This document shows positions 1 through 8,118 of a stretch of DNA of 64,000 nucleotides, piece after piece; within the stretch, counting starts at the first letter, position 1; each line of letters starts with the position of its first letter. The notes under the pieces are model-generated. The model was not told the DNA's origin. It searched no databases and saw only the letters and a program-made list of their open reading frames with translations. This DNA is from Saccharibacillus brassicae (GTDB lineage: Bacteria; Bacillota; Bacilli; Paenibacillales; Paenibacillaceae): NCBI RefSeq assembly GCF_006542275.1, contig NZ_CP041217.1, positions 3,333,501 through 3,397,500 on the forward strand, written 5' to 3'. Position numbers and translations under genes: made by a program.

Positions 1-3000
1 GGAACGACCGAAGACTATAATCGGCAGACGGTAAGTTATACGTCGGACCTGGGTGTGAGCTTCGGACAGAAGATGACTTTGGGATCGACCCTTCGCAACG
101 GACTGACGGAGACGCAGTATACGTACCGCAAAGAAGTCCTTAATGCAGACACGCCGGCAGCTTATTATCTGGATCGCACGACCGTAAGCGCCGAAGGCAA
201 GACGCAAACGACAAGCTACACGTATGGGAAGACAGTCAACGGTCGGAATTACGCTGCAGCCACGCCAACTACGGTGACCATGACGGACAACCAGACCAAT
301 GATACTTTTACTACAACTAGCCAGTACGACGATTACGGCAATGTCACGTCCCGGACCGAGCCGAACGGGAAGACGATGGCAGCTACCTATGATGCTACCA
401 AGCATTGGTTGACGAGTTCGACAGAAACCGTAGATCAGAACAACAAACAAGTGAGCAGCCTAACTTATAATGCGCAAGGTGACGTCACGCAAATCGTAAG
501 CCGCCAAAATAGCAGCAGCGGCGAAATGGTGAATCAAGCGGACTATACCTACGATGCATTCGGTAATTTACTCACGCAGCGTCTGAAGAACGGAACTCAA
601 GATCGTACCACAACCGTTCAATACGATCCTATGTATCAGCAGGCCTTTCCAACTCAGGTAAGTACCGCAGTAACTGACGCGGATGGGAATAAGAGCACGA
701 TTACAACGTCGTCAGCTTACCAGCTTGCAACCGGGGATTTGAGCAGTTCCGTTGATGCATCCGGACGGTCTACCCTTTACGGATATGATCTTCTTGGCCG
801 AACCATTCAAGTGACACAGCCGGATAACAGCATTTTGCTCGCGTCCTATGATGATATCGGCAATCGGATTACGGTCACGGATGAGAACGGGCAGAAGCGA
901 GTTATGAAATGGAACGCGCTTGGCCAGCAAATTGAGACCGGTTATTACCAAGGGGATCAATATGTAGTAGTCTTACGTGTCGGGTATGACCCGTATGGCC
1001 GCCCGATTTGGAACGAAGATGCGCTGGGGAACCGAACACGATTGGACTACGATGCATGGAGCCGCGTTGTCTCGACGACCGGAGCGGATAGTTCGGCAAC
1101 AACGGTCAAATACAATGATGCAGCCCGCACCGTAACCACAACAGATCCGGAAGGTTATGCCAAAGTTCAAACGGCGAACCGTTGGGGCCAGATCGTTCAG
1201 GTTCAGGAAAGAGCGTCACAGGAAAGCCAACTGAATGTCCTGCAAAAAAAGACGTATGATTCGATTGGCGGAAACGTACTGACAGAGACGGACGGTAAGG
1301 GACAGACCACGTCGTTCCTTTATGACAGTCAAGGACAGCTGACCCTAGTGAGCGAAGCAAATGGCGAGCAGACTCGTCATCACTACGACATGTTGGGCAA
1401 TCTTGTTCAGACGACGGACGCAGCCGGGAATGTCAAACGAAATCGCTTCGATGAGATCGGACGTCGTATTCAGACCACGGATAAATCGGGGAATGCGACA
1501 AAAAGTTATTACAACCCGGATGGTACGCCGGATCGTTTTGTCGATCGGAACGGCAATACGTTCACGTATAAATACGATGCGCGCGGAAGCTTGATCGCCC
1601 AGGTGAGCCCGGACGAAACCGTTCGCTTCACAGTAGACCGGATCGGCAAGCGGACAAGCATGATCGATCAGAACGGTACGACGACTTATGCGTATAACGA
1701 AGCTACCGAACAATTAAAGAAAATCGTCTATCCGGATGGCTTGCAGACGAGCTTCGAATACGACGTCAGTGGCAGACGTACTTCAATGACGGGACCTTTC
1801 GGGACAAAGGTATATTATGGACATGATAAGATGAACCGCTTGACCTCTGTAGGGACATCGCCAAATGTTCCGGATACCCAGTACAGCTACAAACGCAACG
1901 GGTTGACACACGAAGTCAATTCCCAAAACGGAGTTCAGACGCTGCCGACGTATCGAGGCCTGGACCTGGTTGGCCTGAATCAGGTTAGAAATCAGGAGAA
2001 GTTAACTAATTATACGTATGGCTATGACGAGAACAAGAATATTGTAGATCGCGTACAGGGAGATGCGACCGATAAGTTCTCTTACGATCAACTGGATCGG
2101 GTTCTTACTTCCACAGTTAGCCAAGAAGAATATACGTATGACCGGCAGGGGAATCGGTTGACTCTGTCCAGCAAGGCCGACTTGGACGTATCCGCCAGCG
2201 ATTACGCCTACGATGCGAAGAATCGCTTGGCTACTGTCTCGAAAAACGGCATTCAAGTGAGCTACAAATACAATGGCGACAATCTGCTCGTCGAGCGGGC
2301 AGAGAATGGCAAGACAACACGTTATTATTATGACGATGGTGCGCAAATCATTGCTGAAGCCGACGTCTATAACGGAACTCCAACATTAAAAGCGAACTAC
2401 ATCCGCGGGGCTCAACTTGAAGCTATTCAATATGCAGATGGTAGCAAAGCTTATGTGGAAACTAACGGCCATGGGGATATTACCGAGCTGCGTAATGAGC
2501 AGGGAGTGCTGCTCAATCAGTACAAATACGATATTTGGGGCAATATTTTATCCAAAGAAGAAAAAGTACACAATCCTTTCCGTTATTCAGGCGAACTATG
2601 GGACGATACTACGGGTCTGCAATATTTGAGAGCCCGTTGGTACGATCCGTCTACGGGCCGATTTATTAATGAGGATACGTTTGAAGGAGAACTGACAAAT
2701 CCTCTGAGTCTAAATTTGTATGCCTACGTTGTGAACAACCCCTTAAAATATACCGATCCCACAGGGCATAGGCACGAAGAAGGATCGGGTTGGGTCGGGT
2801 TTCCCGGTAACAAATATTCTGCAAGCGATCCATGGAAAGGATGGAGCGGACCTGTAGGCAGCGTCATTAATTTTTTGATCTTGGATAATGTAAATACGCT
2901 TCGAGACAAAAATTCTTCTGCATTGGCCCAAGCTCTGGCTATAGCAGGACTGCTTCCTGTGGGAAAAGTCATTCAAGAAGGAAAGTTGATTTTAACTTTA

Positions 3001-3768
3001 AGCACGAAGCAAGGAGCCATAGTAAGTAAAGAGTTTAAATTGACCGGGGATGCTTTGAAAGCTTCAAAAGCAGCTTGCAATTGTTTTACTGCTGGAACCA
3101 AAGTTCAAACAGACGAAGAGGAGAAGAATATCGAAGACATTGAAGTCGGAGATAAGGTTCTCTCGAAGGATGAAAATAATCCGGATGGAGAATTAGCTTA
3201 CAAGGAAGTTACTGCTTTATACCGCAACCAACGTGATGATATTATTAAGTTACATGTTGGGGAGCAGGTCATCGAGACGACTGATAATCATCCGTTTTGG
3301 GTCGAAGGCAAAGGATGGGTCTTCGCAGATGAGCTTCAAATGGGCGACAAACTCCAAAAAGCTGACGGAAGCAACCTGACGATTGATAAGGTTGAATTTA
3401 TTAAACTGGATAAACCAGTTACAGTTTATAACTTTACGGTGGCTGAATATCATACGTATTATGTGACAAATTTGGATTTTTGGGTTCATAATACAAATTG
3501 CTCTTGGAAATCAGTTGTCGAGTCAAAGAATGCGACACGAAAAATTGACGGTTTGCCGAAAGAGCAGAAGGAAGCATTTGATAAGGCAGTACAAGGTTTA
3601 GCATCGGGTAATACAAGTGGACTCAAGGTTCACAGGTTACTTGATGGAACATGGGCAGCTGATATCAAAGGTATAGGTAAAGGTCGTGGACAGGGCAGAA
3701 TTATCTACACTGAAAAAGATGGAGTCATCACTATAGTCGAGGTCACTATCAAACATTATAGGAAGTGA
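1..3768 (+). CDS. Rhs/YD-repeat polymorphic toxin with Hint domain and RelE/ParE-like tip (5' end outside window)
   Basis: The frame is open from base 1, so the gene begins upstream; about 1,255 codons are visible. Dozens of YD repeats (YDxxGN, YDxLGR) run to about base 2560. The Rhs core follows, with GLQYLRARWYDPSTGRF near 2620 and DPTG at 2755. A helical linker leads to a Hint (hedgehog/intein-type) domain from CFTAGT (Cys codon 3082) to VHN (3484-3492), which in this family cuts the tip free. The last 91 residues (3493-3768) end in LKVHRLLDGTWAADIKG and GRIIYTEKDGVITIVEVTIKHYRK-like strands, resembling RelE/ParE ribonuclease-fold toxins. Family knowledge: the repeat shell encloses the toxin for delivery to neighbouring cells. 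The RelE-like assignment is from pattern only. A candidate immunity gene starts 21 bp downstream. The Hint domain has a near-identical partial copy at 5245-5521. Confidence 0.9.
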   Translation, partial: GTTEDYNRQTVSYTSDLGVSFGQKMTLGSTLRNGLTETQYTYRKEVLNADTPAAYYLDRTTVSAEGKTQTTSYTYGKTVNGRNYAAATPTTVTMTDNQTNDTFTTTSQYDDYGNVTSRTEPNGKTMAATYDATKHWLTSSTETVDQNNKQVSSLTYNAQGDVTQIVSRQNSSSGEMVNQADYTYDAFGNLLTQRLKNGTQDRTTTVQYDPMYQQAFPTQVSTAVTDADGNKSTITTSSAYQLATGDLSSSVDASGRSTLYGYDLLGRTIQVTQPDNSILLASYDDIGNRITVTDENGQKRVMKWNALGQQIETGYYQGDQYVVVLRVGYDPYGRPIWNEDALGNRTRLDYDAWSRVVSTTGADSSATTVKYNDAARTVTTTDPEGYAKVQTANRWGQIVQVQERASQESQLNVLQKKTYDSIGGNVLTETDGKGQTTSFLYDSQGQLTLVSEANGEQTRHHYDMLGNLVQTTDAAGNVKRNRFDEIGRRIQTTDKSGNATKSYYNPDGTPDRFVDRNGNTFTYKYDARGSLIAQVSPDETVRFTVDRIGKRTSMIDQNGTTTYAYNEATEQLKKIVYPDGLQTSFEYDVSGRRTSMTGPFGTKVYYGHDKMNRLTSVGTSPNVPDTQYSYKRNGLTHEVNSQNGVQTLPTYRGLDLVGLNQVRNQEKLTNYTYGYDENKNIVDRVQGDATDKFSYDQLDRVLTSTVSQEEYTYDRQGNRLTLSSKADLDVSASDYAYDAKNRLATVSKNGIQVSYKYNGDNLLVERAENGKTTRYYYDDGAQIIAEADVYNGTPTLKANYIRGAQLEAIQYADGSKAYVETNGHGDITELRNEQGVLLNQYKYDIWGNILSKEEKVHNPFRYSGELWDDTTGLQYLRARWYDPSTGRFINEDTFEGELTNPLSLNLYAYVVNNPLKYTDPTGHRHEEGSGWVGFPGNKYSASDPWKGWSGPVGSVINFLILDNVNTLRDKNSSALAQALAIAGLLPVGKVIQEGKLILTLSTKQGAIVSKEFKLTGDALKASKAACNCFTAGTKVQTDEEEKNIEDIEVGDKVLSKDENNPDGELAYKEVTALYRNQRDDIIKLHVGEQVIETTDNHPFWVEGKGWVFADELQMGDKLQKADGSNLTIDKVEFIKLDKPVTVYNFTVAEYHTYYVTNLDFWVHNTNCSWKSVVESKNATRKIDGLPKEQKEAFDKAVQGLASGNTSGLKVHRLLDGTWAADIKGIGKGRGQGRIIYTEKDGVITIVEVTIKHYRK

Positions 3769-3789
3769 TGGAAATTCAGGAGGTGCGAA

Positions 3790-4143
3790 TTGTCGACATT
3801 TACCCATGTGATATTAGAAGTGTTTTGTAGCTTTTCTGATGAAGATGCTAATGAAGGTGCTCCAAGTTATTGTAAAAGAAATGTTGGGAATCCCGGATAT
3901 CATTGCTTGGAAAATAAATGTAAGCATGTTGCTTATACTTACGCACCAAATGAAATAGCTTATTCAGATGACGACGGAGAAGTTCCTGATGGTGAATCGT
4001 GTATAGGGCTTGGGGGAGAGATGTTACCACCAAATGCAAAAGAGACTCAAATCAATGATTTAAAGGGTCTATGGAAAGAGATATGTGTAAAAAAAGTACA
4101 AGAAGCGTATGATGAATTCATGAAAAGAGCAAATCAAGATTGA
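3790..4143 (+). CDS. Candidate immunity protein for the Rhs tip, Cys-rich
   Basis: A 117-residue protein starting at TTG, chosen because a strong AGGAGGT site lies at 3779-3785 just after the Rhs stop. It is acidic (SDEDANEG, YSDDDGEVPD) and contains six cysteines, three of them in SYCKRNVGNPGYHCLENKCK, which could bind zinc. No signal peptide or membrane segment is visible. I do not recognise the family. Its position directly behind a polymorphic-toxin tip is the usual place for a cognate immunity gene, so the role is inferred from context only. The region is AT-rich compared with the rest of the window. A terminator at 4164-4201 closes the cassette. Confidence 0.6.
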   Translation: MSTFTHVILEVFCSFSDEDANEGAPSYCKRNVGNPGYHCLENKCKHVAYTYAPNEIAYSDDDGEVPDGESCIGLGGEMLPPNAKETQINDLKGLWKEICVKKVQEAYDEFMKRANQD

Positions 4144-4163
4144 TTTCCATTTCGCTATTCAAA

Positions 4164-4201
4164 AAAGACCTTGGGGCAATATTCCTCAAGGTCTTTCTTT
4201 T
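4164..4201 (+). terminator. Terminator after first immunity candidate
   Basis: Stem AAAGACCTTG / CAAGGTCTTT around a 13-nt loop, followed by TCTTTT. It forms the first part of spacer repeat copy 1. Confidence 0.75.
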
Positions 4202-4300
4202 ACCTCCACCCAGGGCCAAATGAATCGGGCGGCACATCTTGAAAGAACTTAACCCTCATCACCCCCGTATCCTATTCCTCTGATTATGCCTGTACGCACA
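4167..4300 (+). repeat. Intercassette spacer repeat, copy 1 of 3
   Basis: About 135 bp, recurring at 4884-5019 and 5963-6096. Every copy starts with a GACCTT terminator hairpin. It then carries CCACCCAG-GCC-AATGAATCGGGC, AAGAACTTAACCCT-ATCACCCCCGTA and finally TATGCCTGTACGCAC. The hairpin arms drift while the downstream blocks stay conserved. Each copy lies directly after a candidate immunity gene. Confidence 0.85.
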
Positions 4301-4521
4301 TTGTATTATTAAAACAGGTGACAAGACACCAGGAGGTCATTCATTTAGTGAACATGGTGCAGAACGTGCAAAAGAATAGGAAAAGTAAGGTTGATGACCA
4401 AGGGCGGAAAACATGGGAATATAAAGATGCTCGGGGCAATAAGGTTGTAATCAACGAAAGTGGAGGAATTATATCTGTCCATTCCCCTGCTTCAGGGGGC
4501 GTGTATATTCCTAAACCTTAA
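4284..4521 (+). pseudogene. Displaced Rhs toxin tip, frameshifted
   Basis: One frame (4284-4379) reads KTGDKTPGGHSFSEHGAERA then KE-stop with no start codon. A second frame continues KSKVDDQGRKTWEYKDARGN and KVVINESGGIISVHSPASGG to a TAA at 4521. Together they look like the beginning and end of one polymorphic-toxin tip that has lost reading frame and probably internal sequence near 4375. It has no Rhs core or Hint domain in front, so it cannot be delivered as it stands. The first frame runs straight out of spacer repeat copy 1. A 67-codon GTG-started frame at 4318 could be expressed but lacks a convincing RBS. The immunity candidate at 4549 follows. Confidence 0.6.
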
Positions 4522-4548
4522 CATGATCATTGGAGTTGATAAGAAGAG

Positions 4549-4878
4549 ATGAATAAGGATATATTATTAGAATTTTCAAAGAATCTAAATACTGAATATG
4601 AGATAGGGATTTGGTCAGAGACAACGGACTTCTTTGAAAGACAGGATAATATCGCAGACTTTTCTGTTAAATATGATGATGGTCAGTATAATATTGTGAT
4701 TAAATTAAAAGAGTTTAATTTAAATACGGCAAAAACCATATTCGCCTCATTAGTACGGTTTATAGAGTATAAATCGACATTCTATGTGAGGGAAGATAAA
4801 AAAGATTCATTCGTATACTACCTACTCTCTTCAACTGATAGCAAAAAAGCGTTCTTGTTTTATGTAGTTATTCAATAA
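4549..4878 (+). CDS. Candidate orphan immunity protein
   Basis: A 109-residue acidic cytoplasmic protein beginning MNKDILLEFSKNLNTEYE, with alternating strand and helix character (FSVKYDDGQYNIVIKLKEF). A GGAG lies at 4531-4534, about 15 bases upstream. The family was not recognised. It directly follows the broken toxin tip at 4284-4521, so it is best read as that tip's immunity gene, kept after the toxin decayed. Orphan immunity genes of this kind can protect against siblings that still carry the toxin. Spacer repeat copy 2 follows. Confidence 0.6.
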   Translation: MNKDILLEFSKNLNTEYEIGIWSETTDFFERQDNIADFSVKYDDGQYNIVIKLKEFNLNTAKTIFASLVRFIEYKSTFYVREDKKDSFVYYLLSSTDSKKAFLFYVVIQ

Positions 4879-4883
4879 GTTTG

Positions 4884-4920
4884 AGACCTTGAGGGCGGCA
4901 ATCCTCAGGGTCTTTCTTTT
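4884..4920 (+). terminator. Terminator after second immunity candidate
   Basis: Stem GACCTTGAGG / CCTCAGGGTC with an 8-nt loop, then TTTCTTTT. The arms differ from copies 1 and 3 but still pair. Confidence 0.75.
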
Positions 4921-5019
4921 ACCCCCACCCAGTGCCGAATGAATCGGGCGACTACGTCCATAAGAACTTAACCCTTATCACCCCCGTATGATATTCCCCT
5001 AATATGCCTGTACGCACAT
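4884..5019 (+). repeat. Intercassette spacer repeat, copy 2 of 3
   Basis: Same layout as 4167-4300: hairpin, CCACCCAGTGCCGAATGAAT block, AAGAACTTAACCC block, and the TATGCCTGTACGCAC end. The next sequence (5020 on) is unrelated to what follows the other two copies, as expected if the repeat is a recombination seam. Confidence 0.85.
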
Positions 5020-5022
5020 GTA

Positions 5023-5199
5023 ATGCTTGAATTTTATGACCTAAGTAACGCTTTAACCTTACATCGTCCTCTAATTATAGACAGAAATTCGTTGAAAAAT
5101 TTCCGGTGGGAGCTGAACATGGAAGGCGTAAAAGGATCAATTGACCACATAGTAGTGGACTTTACGAAGGTGTACTGGACTTCCTTCAATTGGAGATAA
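5023..5199 (+). CDS. Short unassigned frame, possibly a toxin or immunity fragment
   Basis: A 58-codon ATG frame (MLEFYDLSNALTLHRPLIID at its start, ending WTSFNWR) directly after spacer repeat copy 2. No clear Shine-Dalgarno site is visible. Its amino-acid composition looks protein-like, but I do not recognise it. It may be the tail of an old cassette or chance. It covers most of the gap before the duplicated Hint fragment. Confidence 0.25.
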   Translation: MLEFYDLSNALTLHRPLIIDRNSLKNFRWELNMEGVKGSIDHIVVDFTKVYWTSFNWR

Positions 5200-5244
5200 C
5201 GCAACGGACATTCTACATGTTCGTTCCGAAGTGGCATTTGACAT

Positions 5245-5545
5245 CTCTGGAACCAAAGTTCAAACAGACGAAGAGGAGAAGAATATCGAAGACATTGAAG
5301 TCGGAGATAAGGTTCTCTCGAAGGATGAAAATAACCCGGATGGAGAATTGGCTTACAAGGAAGTTACTGCTTTATACCGCAACCAACGTGATGATATTAT
5401 TAAGTTACAGGTTGGGGAGCAGGTCATCGAGACGACTGATAATCACCCGTTTTGGGTCGAAGGCAAAGGATGGGTCTTCGCAGATGAGCTTCAAGTGGGC
5501 GACAAACTTCAAAAGGCCGATAGAATTACAGATTTATACAAATGA
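5245..5545 (+). pseudogene. Duplicated Hint-domain fragment, truncated at both ends
   Basis: Bases 5245-5521 repeat about 277 bp of the Hint domain of the upstream Rhs gene with roughly nine differences. It starts at GTKVQTDEEEK, so the catalytic Cys region (CFTAG) is missing. It ends after DKLQKAD, so the C-terminal YHTYYV/VHN half is also missing. The frame closes after RITDLYK at 5545. In another frame the sequence beyond the seam reads PIELQIYTNELVVRIYENN and runs to 5603, which may be the last piece of a third toxin tip. The fragment is not expected to self-cleave. It is direct evidence of tip exchange. Confidence 0.75.
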
Positions 5546-5562
5546 ATTGGTGGTGAGAATTT

Positions 5563-5940
5563 ATGAGAATAATGAATATACAATACCCGACTTCGTTAGA
5601 TAAAATAGAGGACATTTACAATGATAATATTGATGTAATTGTAACTCTCGAGGATGGCATTTCTTATGTAATAGTTGTGTCTACGCCCCAAAATCATTAC
5701 CGTTACATGGATAAAGAAGAGATTGATTATATCCCCCCTTCGCCACCCCATATTATGGTAAGGAGTCTAACGGAAGAAAATGTTCGGACTGCTGTTGAAG
5801 CATTCGCAGAGAGTGATGCGTACTGGTTAAAGGTTTATTTTCTTTTGGGAGATAGAGATGGGATCTTCGATATGTCTAGTATGAACAAAATGCTTGATGA
5901 AATTAAGAAAAGCAACGATGAAATACTTGATTTAAACTAA
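5563..5940 (+). CDS. Candidate orphan immunity protein
   Basis: A 125-residue acidic protein starting MRIMNIQYPTSLDKIEDIYN, preceded by GGTGGTGAG about 7 bases upstream. No membrane segment is visible. It contains strands such as DVIVTLEDGISYVIVVST and an acidic helical end (EIKKSNDEILDLN). The family was not recognised. It sits behind the duplicated Hint fragment and ahead of spacer repeat copy 3, the same arrangement as the two upstream immunity candidates. The role is inferred from this context. Confidence 0.6.
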   Translation: MRIMNIQYPTSLDKIEDIYNDNIDVIVTLEDGISYVIVVSTPQNHYRYMDKEEIDYIPPSPPHIMVRSLTEENVRTAVEAFAESDAYWLKVYFLLGDRDGIFDMSSMNKMLDEIKKSNDEILDLN

Positions 5941-5962
5941 AATTTCATATGCTTAAATAAGC

Positions 5963-5995
5963 GACCTTGGGATTAAGCCCTAAGGTCTTTCTTTT
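5963..5995 (+). terminator. Terminator after third immunity candidate
   Basis: GACCTTGGG / CCCTAAGGTC hairpin with a short loop, then TTTCTTTT. Confidence 0.7.
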
Positions 5996-6096
5996 ACACC
6001 CCCCACCCAGTGCCGAATGAATCGGGCAGCAACATCCAAAAGAACTTAACCCTCATCACCCCCGTATTCTATTCTTCTAATTATGCCTGTACGCAC
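5963..6096 (+). repeat. Intercassette spacer repeat, copy 3 of 3
   Basis: Third copy of the ~135-bp spacer, with all conserved blocks and the TATGCCTGTACGCAC end. What follows has no intact gene until 6565. Confidence 0.85.
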
Positions 6097-6564
6097 CTAT
6101 TATCAATATCAAACGTACATAAAACAAATCAAAGAAATTTAATATCTCCCCAGCCACTTTCAAGAAAGAGAGGGATCAAGTTTGGATACGATATCTCTAA
6201 AAGCTTTTTTGCGCACCCATAACTCGTTTGAGCGGGCCAGGTAAACTTTTAAGGTCTATGCGGATACTTGGCGAAAAGGGGAGCCGGAAGAGTTTTTCGA
6301 AGCGTTCGGCGATCTTGCTGTTGACCTTATGGACGATCGACTTGAGATTCGCTGATCCCGACCGTCTTTTCATAGGGGAATTCCTATTTACGGAGAACGT
6401 CCGGCTCGAAAATTTTACATTCCACCCCTCTCACATTTTCCTAACAAGTGGTACAATGCAGGATGAAACCGGCCGCCTTCCGATCCGTAAGAGCAGGGTA
6501 AGGCGATGAGGCCCGTTTTTGGTTTGAATTTATGTATTTTTGCGAATGAGAGGTTTGATTTGAA
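6097..6564. other. Decayed end of the toxin region
   Basis: About 470 bp without an intact gene. Apart from the acidic remnant at 6245-6355, several short frames exist, but none has a convincing start or composition. Base composition changes from AT-rich to the GC-rich genome background across this stretch, marking the right edge of the Rhs island. Confidence 0.5.
6245..6355 (+). pseudogene. Remnant of a small acidic protein
   Basis: One frame reads VYADTWRKGEPEEFFEAFGD then LAVDLMDDRLEIR-stop, which has strongly coding-like amino-acid use. A stop lies just upstream and there is no start codon. It looks like the last ~35 codons of a lost gene, possibly another immunity protein. The parent family is unknown. 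Confidence 0.35.
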
Positions 6565-6969
6565 GTGGGAGTCAAAGTAATTACCAAAGAACAAGCGTGG
6601 GAGCTGCGGCATGCGGTGATGTGGCCGGAGGAAGAATTCGATTATATCAAGCTGCCGGACGACGACGAAGGCATTCATTACGGATTGTTCGAAGGCAGGG
6701 AATTGGTCTCGGCGGTGTCGTTGTTCATACAGGGAAAAGACGCGCAGTTTCGCAAGTTCGCCACGCTCAGCGAGCGGCAGAACCAGGGCTACGGCAGCCG
6801 GCTGCTGAACGCGGTGCTGGGGGAAGCGAAGCGCAAAGGCGCCAAGCATATTTGCTGCAACGCAAGAACGAACAAAATTCCGTTTTACGAAAAATTCGGC
6901 CTCGTCCGAACGAACGTCGTGTACCGCAAAGGCGGTCAGGAGTACGTGGTGATGGAGCGGTTTTGCTGA
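6565..6969 (+). CDS. GNAT-family N-acetyltransferase
   Basis: A 134-residue protein with GTG start. Motif A of the acetyl-CoA fold is visible as RQNQGYGSRLLNAVLGEAKR, and the C-terminal motif as NARTNKIPFYEKFGLV. The closest architecture is a stand-alone small GNAT enzyme. The substrate cannot be told from sequence. The upstream AGAGG is about 11 bases from the GTG. It is monocistronic, with its own downstream hairpin, and is the first gene with the GC-rich codon use typical of the remainder of the window. Confidence 0.85.
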   Translation: MGVKVITKEQAWELRHAVMWPEEEFDYIKLPDDDEGIHYGLFEGRELVSAVSLFIQGKDAQFRKFATLSERQNQGYGSRLLNAVLGEAKRKGAKHICCNARTNKIPFYEKFGLVRTNVVYRKGGQEYVVMERFC

Positions 6970-6981
6970 AAAGAACGGGAG

Positions 6982-7020
6982 CGGGGCGGTTCGCCGGAGA
7001 GGCGAAGCCGCCCCGTTGTC
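6982..7020 (+). terminator. Hairpin after the GNAT gene
   Basis: Strong GC stem CGGGGCGGTTCGCC / GGCGAAGCCGCCCCG. The U-tail is weak (TTGTCATTT), so termination efficiency is uncertain. Confidence 0.5.
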
Positions 7021-7092
7021 ATTTGCCCCGAACGCCGCAACTGGTATAGACTGTATTTTAGTGTTTTTTTATTTTCATGGAGGGGGCAAGGT

Positions 7093-7968
7093 ATGGAAAA
7101 AGAGAGAACGAAGAAATCGGCCAAGTCGCTCAAAATTTTCTCCAGGGTGCTGCTGATCGTGATTGGCGCAGTGCTGACCGCCTACGGTCTGGAAGCGGTC
7201 CTGATTCCGAACCAGGTGTCGGACGGCGGCGTGACGGGTCTGAGCATCGTCGGTTCGCAGCTGTTCGGTATCCCGCTGGGCCTGCTGATCGCGATCATCA
7301 ATATTCCGTTCGTCTGGCTCGGCTACAAGCAGATCGGCAAAAGCTTCGCGCTGTATTCGATCGTCGGCATCGCGGCGCTCGCGATCAGCGCAAGCCTGAT
7401 GCACCACGTGCCGACGATCATTCAGGGCGACACGCTGCTCGTCACCGTAGTGGGCGGCATCATTATCGGTACGGGCATGGGCCTTGCGCTGCGCAACGGC
7501 GGGGCGCTCGACGGCATCGACATGCTGGCCGTGCTGCTGTCCCGCAAACTGCCTTTTGGTACGAGCGACCTGATCCTGTTCCTGAACACATTCGTGTTCG
7601 TCGTCGTCTCGTTCGTGTTCGGCCTGCAAGGGGCGATTCTGTCGGCGCTTGCTTACTTTATCGCTTCCAAAGTGATCCATATCGTCGAAGAAGGTCTGAG
7701 CGGCTCGAAGACGTTCAAGATCATCACGAACCAGCCGGAAGTCATGGTCGAGACCATCCGGGATCGCCTCGGACGCGGCGCCACGTATTCGGACGCGTAC
7801 GGCGGCTACTCCAACGAGCAGTTCAAGGAGATCACGTGCGTCATCAACCGGATGGAAGAGAGCAAGATCAAAGAGATCATTCACGAGATCGATCCCAACG
7901 CTTTTGTCGTCGTGTACGACGTGGCGGAAGTCCGGGGCGGCAATTTCAAGAAAAAAGACATTCACTAA
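7093..7968 (+). CDS. YitT-family membrane protein (DUF2179)
   Basis: A 291-residue protein with about five to six membrane segments in the first 200 residues, beginning VLLIVIGAVLTAYGLEAVLI. The typical YitT signature NQVSDGGVTGLSIV follows the first segment. A cytoplasmic DUF2179 domain occupies the last ~80 residues (FKIITNQPEVMVETIRDRLG, ending DVAEVRGGNFKKKDIH). The family is widespread in Bacillales with several paralogues per genome. Its transport substrate is not established. A GGAGGGGG site precedes the ATG. It is a single-gene unit closed by a terminator at 8079. Confidence 0.9.
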   Translation: MEKERTKKSAKSLKIFSRVLLIVIGAVLTAYGLEAVLIPNQVSDGGVTGLSIVGSQLFGIPLGLLIAIINIPFVWLGYKQIGKSFALYSIVGIAALAISASLMHHVPTIIQGDTLLVTVVGGIIIGTGMGLALRNGGALDGIDMLAVLLSRKLPFGTSDLILFLNTFVFVVVSFVFGLQGAILSALAYFIASKVIHIVEEGLSGSKTFKIITNQPEVMVETIRDRLGRGATYSDAYGGYSNEQFKEITCVINRMEESKIKEIIHEIDPNAFVVVYDVAEVRGGNFKKKDIH

Positions 7969-8078
7969 ACAGAGATTCGCTAAAAAAGACATTCGCCAAG
8001 CCGACAGGTTCCGACCTGTTTACTTCATGGCGCAGCATTCCGCAGAGCCGTGCGCAGACCGATTCACCGTCGCATGGG

Positions 8079-8118
8079 AAAAGCCTTTCTCCGAATTTTT
8101 TCGGAGAAAGGCTTTTTG
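8079..8118 (+). terminator. Terminator after the YitT gene
   Basis: 14-bp stem AAGCCTTTCTCCGA / TCGGAGAAAGGCTT with a T-rich loop and TTTT tail. Confidence 0.85.

Noticed and set aside
6228..6509. 93-codon plus-strand frame at the end of the Rhs island
   Set aside because: No RBS, unlikely composition, and it overlaps a better remnant in another frame.
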